A DNA stretch of 14,351 nt from NCBI GenBank assembly GCA_023419055.1, contig JAEZYO010000796.1:1-14351 (forward strand). Reading direction: 5' to 3'. A program made the position numbers and the translations under genes. The stretch's first letter is position 1, and each line of letters begins with the position of its first letter. Below are positions 11,939-14,351 of this stretch, one piece after another. This DNA comes from Pseudomonadota bacterium. Its GTDB lineage: Bacteria; Myxococcota; Polyangia; Polyangiales; Polyangiaceae. A model generated the notes under the pieces. That model made no database searches, was not told where the DNA came from, and saw only the letters and a list, made by a program, of their open reading frames with translations.

Positions 11939-12673
11939 ATGGGGATCTTCGACCGAATGGGCCGAGCCATCTCAGCGAATTTCAACTCCCTGATCGACCA
12001 CCTGGAGGACCCCCGAAAGTCCGTCGATCAGACCGTGCTCGAGATGCGCGAGCAGGTCCGGGCGGCCCGGCAGGAGGTGGTCCGCGCGGTCGCAGCGGAG
12101 AAGCAGCTCCGGACCAAGGTGGAGGGCTTCGACAAGGAGGTCGAGAAGTGGGAGAAGCGCGCCGAGCTCGCGGTCGAGCGCAACGACGACGATCTGGCTC
12201 GCGAAGCGCTACTCCAGAAGCGGCGGCTGGTCGCCGAGCGCGATCGCGCCGAAGCGCTCCGAGCCGAGCAGCGCGGCGCGGCGCTCGAGATGAAGCAGGA
12301 GCTCGAGCGCATGGAGCAGAAGGTGAAGGAGGTCGAGGCCCGCAAGGGGACCATCGCCGCCCAGATCCAGCAGAGCCGAGCCGGTGGAGGCGCCGAAGGG
12401 CTCGGGAGCCGCGGCCCCGGCGGCGGCGCGTTCGAAGAGTTTCGCCGCATGGAGGACCAGATCGAGGGAGTCGAGGCGGCCGTGCAGGTTCAACGGGAGC
12501 TCGATGAGGTGCTGAACCCTCGCGGTCCGACGGGGCTCACCCGCGGCGAGGTGGAGGCCAAGTTCCGCGCGCTCGAGGCGGGGCAACCCGCTGCGGAGAC
12601 GAGCGCACCCGGCGGGAGCGAGGTCGATCAAGAGCTCGCCCAGCTGAAGAAGCGGATCCGCATCAAGAGCTGA
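11939..12673 (+). CDS. pspA: PspA/IM30 family membrane-maintenance protein
   Basis: The product has 244 residues from ATG 11939. It begins MGIFDRMGRAISANFNSLID, the amphipathic helix alpha-0 that binds stressed membrane. The (E)DPRKSVDQTVLEMREQV segment (23-40) is the family signature. A long coiled-coil hairpin (about 28-148) with dense Glu/Arg heptads follows, then a Gly-rich break (149-163). AFEEFRRMEDQIEGVEA (164-180) is the conserved alpha-4 region. A Pro/Ala/Gly linker (215-228) leads to a short terminal helix (VDQELAQLKKRIRIKS), more as in VIPP1 or some bacterial PspA proteins than in E. coli PspA. The family belongs to the ESCRT-III superfamily and forms rods or rings on the inner membrane under envelope stress. 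The genes pspB, pspC and pspF are absent, so regulation differs from E. coli. It is divergent from the DUF434 gene and convergent with sctU, 9 bases apart. Confidence 0.93.
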   Translation: MGIFDRMGRAISANFNSLIDHLEDPRKSVDQTVLEMREQVRAARQEVVRAVAAEKQLRTKVEGFDKEVEKWEKRAELAVERNDDDLAREALLQKRRLVAERDRAEALRAEQRGAALEMKQELERMEQKVKEVEARKGTIAAQIQQSRAGGGAEGLGSRGPGGGAFEEFRRMEDQIEGVEAAVQVQRELDEVLNPRGPTGLTRGEVEAKFRALEAGQPAAETSAPGGSEVDQELAQLKKRIRIKS

Positions 12674-12682
12674 GCCTGCCTT

Positions 12683-13702
12683 CTACTCGCCGGACTCGCT
12701 GCGCCAGATCTCGCGCAAGATCTCGGCGACGGCCTCATAGAGCGCCTCGGGGATTTCGTCGCCGACCTCGAGCTCGGTGAGAGCGCGCGCGATCGGTACG
12801 TCGCGCACGCACGGCACGCCGTACGCCCGCGCGGCCTCGATCATTTGCTTGGCGAGGTCGCCCTCTCCCTGCGCCAGGATCTTGGGCGCCTGATCCTGCT
12901 CTTCGTCGTAGCGCAGCGCGACGGCCAGGTGAGTGGGGTTCACGATCACGACCGTCGCGTTCTTGACGGCGTTCAGGGCCGAGCCTGCCAGCGCTTCGCG
13001 ATGCGCGCGGCGGCGGGCGGCTTTCACCTCCGGGTCGCCCTCGCTCTCGCGGTGCTCGCGCTTGACCTCGTCCTTGCTCATGCGGTTTCGCCGCAAGAAG
13101 GCGCGGTGCGTGAACAAGAAGTCGAGCGCGCCGAGCCCGAGTCCGAAGAGCGCCGCCCCCCAGGCGATCCGCTTGCCGAGGGCGGCGACGAGCGCGCCGG
13201 CCGACGCTGGCTCCCCGACGCCGAAGGCGATGTCCGCGGCGAAACCTTGGAGGGTGCGGAGCGTGAAGTACGCGACGAAGAGCGCTGCGGCGAGCGCGCG
13301 CAGCACGCCGAACCAGCGTTCCGGTCCGAAGAGCTGCTTGGCGCCGCTCACCGGGTTCAGGCGATCGAGCGAGGGCGCGAGCCGACTCACCGAGAGCGCT
13401 CCACCGGTCTGCACCAGCGTCGCCGCGGCGCAACCGAACGCCGTCGCGAGGACGAGAGGCGCGGTGAGCGAGACCACCGCGGTCGCGATCTCGAGCGGGC
13501 TCAGGGGTTCGTCCGGGCGCTCGATGGCCGCTCGAAGGAGCCCGCCGGCCTCCACGGCGAGCGTGGTGAGCGCCGCCGGCGCGAGCGAGAGCGCGACCGC
13601 GAAACCGACCGCTTGGGCGAGCGCGGCGGAGCGCGGGCTATCCCCCTGCTCGCGCGCCTTGCGCAATCGCTTGGCGGTGGGTTTCTCGGTCTTGTCGCTC
13701 AT
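12683..13702 (-). CDS. sctU: Type III secretion export-apparatus switch protein (SctU/YscU/FlhB family)
   Basis: The product has 339 residues from ATG 13702, the usual length. The start MSDKTEKPTAKRLRKAREQGD is the family's N-terminal signature. Four membrane segments follow (about 29-50, 75-97, 133-153, 178-197). Next come the charged linker RRNRMSKDEVKREHRESEGD (204-223) and the cytoplasmic domain. The autocleavage site N-P-T-H is intact at 255-258, with cleavage expected between Asn255 and Pro256. Cleavage switches the export machine from early to later substrates. No other secretion or flagellar gene is in the window, so this is a detached member at least locally. Myxobacteria do carry non-flagellar type III-related genes, and this fits better than FlhB in a group that mostly lacks flagella, but FlhB cannot be excluded from this sequence alone. 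The 80-base upstream gap has no convincing promoter. Confidence 0.9.
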   Translation of the reverse strand: MSDKTEKPTAKRLRKAREQGDSPRSAALAQAVGFAVALSLAPAALTTLAVEAGGLLRAAIERPDEPLSPLEIATAVVSLTAPLVLATAFGCAAATLVQTGGALSVSRLAPSLDRLNPVSGAKQLFGPERWFGVLRALAAALFVAYFTLRTLQGFAADIAFGVGEPASAGALVAALGKRIAWGAALFGLGLGALDFLFTHRAFLRRNRMSKDEVKREHRESEGDPEVKAARRRAHREALAGSALNAVKNATVVIVNPTHLAVALRYDEEQDQAPKILAQGEGDLAKQMIEAARAYGVPCVRDVPIARALTELEVGDEIPEALYEAVAEILREIWRSESGE

Positions 13703-13782
13703 GGCGTGGCGAGGGCTGCCGAGCCCCGGCCGCCTCGAGCGTTAGTCGGCACTGGCGCCCGCCGAGTTGCCAACAAAAAACG

Positions 13783-14351
13783 TCAGAAGATGGGGATGGG
13801 CAGGCGACCGCCGTAGGCACGCCAGGTGTTCGCCGTTTGAGTGATCACCGGCTGCCGGATCTGCGGCGCCGGGTGGGAGCGCTCGAAGCCGAGGAAGATG
13901 TCCGCCGGCGAAATCTGGTCGAGCCCCATGAAAAACTGCATGGTGAGTAGGCCCCCACCTTCGGTGAGCCGGTAGCCCTGCCGGCGTGCACCCGCGGAGA
14001 GCACGTTGCCCGTACCGGAAACGTCGGCGGCGAGCTCGTTCGGCTGATTGAAGGCGGGGACGGCGCCGGTGAGCACGTGCGCGAGCTCTGCGAGGCCCGC
14101 GACGCCCGCCGTGCACGGCAAGTGCCCGAGGTAGTGATGGGCGAGCTCGTGCCCGAGAATGAACGCCACCTCTTCGTCGAAGATCTGGTCTTGCCGCGCC
14201 ACCTTGCGCGAGTCGAGATCGAAGCGCGGGTCCCAGAAGTTCGCCGCGGGGCGCACGATCGGCTGCTGCGGTCGCTGGTTCTGCGCGATGAAGCGGATGT
14301 ACTCGTCGACCTTGCGCGTGCCGGCGAGCTCGTCGGTCGCACGAGCTCGAG
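13783..14351 (-). CDS. M48-type zinc metalloprotease, C-terminal part (runs off right edge)
   Basis: The frame is open from the right edge to TGA at 13783-13785, with 189 whole codons before the stop and no reliable start inside the window. A GTG at 14256 is an internal codon rather than a convincing start, because the frame continues upstream with family-like sequence (KVDEYIRFIAQNQRPQQP). The zinc site H-E-L-A-H-H-Y-L-G-H matches HExxH of family M48, with the catalytic Glu in place. The third ligand is expected in N-E-L-A-A-D-V-S-G, about 45 residues later, which is the usual ExxxD pattern. The C-terminal tail (FERSHPAPQIRQPVI...) contains the SHP segment common in M48 peptidases. Members degrade misfolded membrane or periplasmic proteins. 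The location cannot be judged without the N-terminus. The gene lies 80 bases upstream of sctU on the same strand. Confidence 0.85.
   Translation of the reverse strand, partial: RARATDELAGTRKVDEYIRFIAQNQRPQQPIVRPAANFWDPRFDLDSRKVARQDQIFDEEVAFILGHELAHHYLGHLPCTAGVAGLAELAHVLTGAVPAFNQPNELAADVSGTGNVLSAGARRQGYRLTEGGGLLTMQFFMGLDQISPADIFLGFERSHPAPQIRQPVITQTANTWRAYGGRLPIPIF

Noticed and set aside
13713..13726. GGGCT-GCCG-AGCCC hairpin in the sctU leader, considered as a riboswitch or attenuator
   Set aside because: A five-base stem in GC-rich sequence is common by chance, and there is no alternative structure or T-tract.
13742..13782. T-rich run (six A on the plus strand near 13775) considered as a terminator of the M48 protease gene
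   Set aside because: The T-tract on the minus strand comes before, not after, the GC-rich hairpin-forming bases, so the order is wrong for an intrinsic terminator.
12845..13816. Open frame on the plus strand (323 codons) opposite sctU
   Set aside because: Antisense to sctU and compositionally abnormal (Arg/Glu/Gly repeats).

Overview
This 14.35 kb window is GC-rich bacterial chromosome from what looks like a myxobacterium (Myxococcota, probably Polyangiales). That assignment is inferred, without a database search. It rests on the strong G/C third-position bias, long spurious open frames on both strands, five predicted lipoproteins among fifteen genes (one Cys-rich with a Gly/Ser/Ala tail), and an isolated type III secretion-type SctU. 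The region is almost fully coding. No gene-free stretch exceeds about 120 bases, and I see no RNA gene, insertion sequence, CRISPR array, integrase or attachment site.

Layout, left to right. The 3' end of an unrecognised gene (to 137) is followed by a PDZ-like lipoprotein (194-658) and a directly abutting alpha/beta-hydrolase/lipase (660-1796). A three-gene minus-strand block follows. A 2[4Fe-4S] ferredoxin (3640-3945) and a lipobox-bearing putative beta-barrel protein (2801-3634) lie five bases apart under a strong promoter, and a third lipoprotein (1809-2711) lies downstream. Plus-strand genes come next: a Cys-rich lipoprotein (4064-4651), a HEAT-repeat protein (4663-5679), a TerB-like protein (5725-6051) and a branched-chain-type 2-oxo acid dehydrogenase E1 alpha subunit (6054-7079).

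The most unusual gene is on the minus strand at 7048-9060: a lipoprotein of 670 residues built from three tandem DsbA/thioredoxin-fold domains with three different active-site motifs (CPYC, CPYS, CRFC). Divergent from it is dihydrolipoyl dehydrogenase (9170-10576). After that come a CDP-alcohol phosphatidyltransferase (minus, 10581-11123), a DUF434 protein (minus, 11135-11872), PspA/IM30 (plus, 11939-12673), SctU (minus, 12683-13702) and the C-terminal part of an M48 metalloprotease running off the right edge (minus, 13783-14351).

Themes. E1 alpha and E3 could serve the same kind of 2-oxo acid dehydrogenase complex, but no E1 beta or E2 gene is present. The cell-envelope theme is strong: lipoproteins, thiol-disulfide chemistry, phospholipid synthesis, PspA membrane maintenance, a secretion switch and a protease. 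Several genes have a candidate -10 element only 6-8 bases before the start codon, which suggests leaderless transcripts. All four convergent gene pairs abut or overlap, and two of them have both stop codons inside one palindrome. I see no complete new defence or biosynthetic system. The triple-DsbA lipoprotein is the best candidate for something undescribed.
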